This document shows positions 14,615 to 14,922 of a stretch of 14,922 bases of DNA, in pieces (position 1 is the first letter of the stretch; every line of letters begins with the position of its first letter). The notes below the pieces were generated by a model that saw nothing but the letters and a program-made list of their open reading frames with translations, did no database searches and was not told the DNA's origin. The stretch comes from CAZBGQ01 sp964491515 (GTDB lineage Bacteria > Patescibacteriota > Gracilibacteria > UBA1369 > UBA12473). Where the stretch lies: the NCBI GenBank assembly GCA_964491515.1, contig CAZBGQ010000026.1:1-14922 (forward strand), written 5' to 3'. A program made the position numbers and the translations under genes.

Positions 14615-14922
14615 GTGTCTGATCTTTTATCCAGCCTCAACCCTGCGCAAAAAGAAGCTGTCTCCACCAAGGAGGGGCCGCTCTTGATCATTGCAGGCGC
14701 TGGTACGGGTAAAACTAAAGTTCTTACACATCGTATTGCTCACTTAATTGAGGAAGGGTGCTTTAAACCTGAGGAGATTCTGGCGCTTACTTTTACGGAT
14801 AAGGCTACCAATGAGATGCAGGAACGACTGGATGTTCTCCTCCCCTACTCTTACGGGGAATTATGGGTGAAAACGTTTCATGGATTTTGTGATGCGGTGC
14901 TTCGGGAAAGAGGGTTGGAATT
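14615..14922 (+). CDS. UvrD/PcrA-type superfamily 1 DNA helicase, N-terminal part
   Basis: Only the first 102 codons are in the window; the gene runs off the right edge. GTG 14615 is the only plausible start because an in-frame TAA lies at 14603. The product shows the Q motif LNPAQKEAV (8-16), Walker A AGAGTGKT (27-34), motif Ia LTFTDKATNEM (58-68) and motif Ib TFHGF (87-91), in the order of the UvrD/Rep/PcrA family of 3'-5' ATP-dependent helicases that act in repair and replication restart. The full protein is normally 650-750 residues. Which member (UvrD, PcrA, Rep or a RecB-like paralogue) cannot be decided from this part. No Shine-Dalgarno sequence precedes it. Confidence 0.9.
   Translation, partial: MSDLLSSLNPAQKEAVSTKEGPLLIIAGAGTGKTKVLTHRIAHLIEEGCFKPEEILALTFTDKATNEMQERLDVLLPYSYGELWVKTFHGFCDAVLRERGLE

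Overview
The window looks like a piece of a bacterial chromosome with moderate GC and the standard genetic code: no complete gene contains an in-frame TGA. None of the eleven gene starts is preceded by a Shine-Dalgarno sequence. Several genes instead sit 15-30 bases behind good sigma70-type promoters (TTGACT/TTGACA, 16-17 bases, TATAAT-like). Together with the short four-domain S1 protein and several proteins I do not recognise, this is compatible with a candidate-phyla (Patescibacteria-like) lineage. No taxonomic marker such as rRNA is present, so that placement is a guess.

Left part (1-6522), accessory in character. It holds a truncated methyltransferase-like gene (minus strand, running off the left edge) and two unrecognised plus-strand genes (950-1852 and 1989-3122); the second is charged and coiled-coil rich and ends in a 17-residue tandem repeat. 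A convergent 668-residue protein follows, with an L-asparaginase-type amidohydrolase core and a long C-terminal extension of unknown kind. Next come a 256-base divergent intergenic region with inverted repeats and a possible structured RNA, and an unrecognised gene (5403-6453) that is split by an apparent one-base frameshift and ends at a hairpin terminator.

Middle part (6658-9550). A tRNA-Arg(TCT) with encoded CCA lies on the minus strand. It is followed by ruvB, the Holliday-junction motor, and a lipoprotein gene only 17 bases downstream whose product appears to be built from two diverged copies of one module.

Right part (9551-14922), core housekeeping. clpC, encoding the ClpP-partner unfoldase, has a textbook HrcA/CIRCE operator wrapped around the -10 box of its promoter and a possible second, extended -10 promoter. 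rpsA (ribosomal protein S1, four S1 domains) has a near-consensus promoter and an 80-base leader with alternative pairings and a tiny candidate leader ORF; a strong intrinsic terminator follows. An unrecognised minus-strand gene with a perfect-hexamer promoter is divergent from the first 102 codons of a UvrD/PcrA-type helicase that runs off the right edge.

The most interesting items are the asparaginase-core protein with its extension, CIRCE control of clpC, the leader of rpsA, the frameshifted orphan gene, the duplicated lipoprotein, and the complete absence of Shine-Dalgarno signals. I did not see a defence system, CRISPR array, prophage or transposon.
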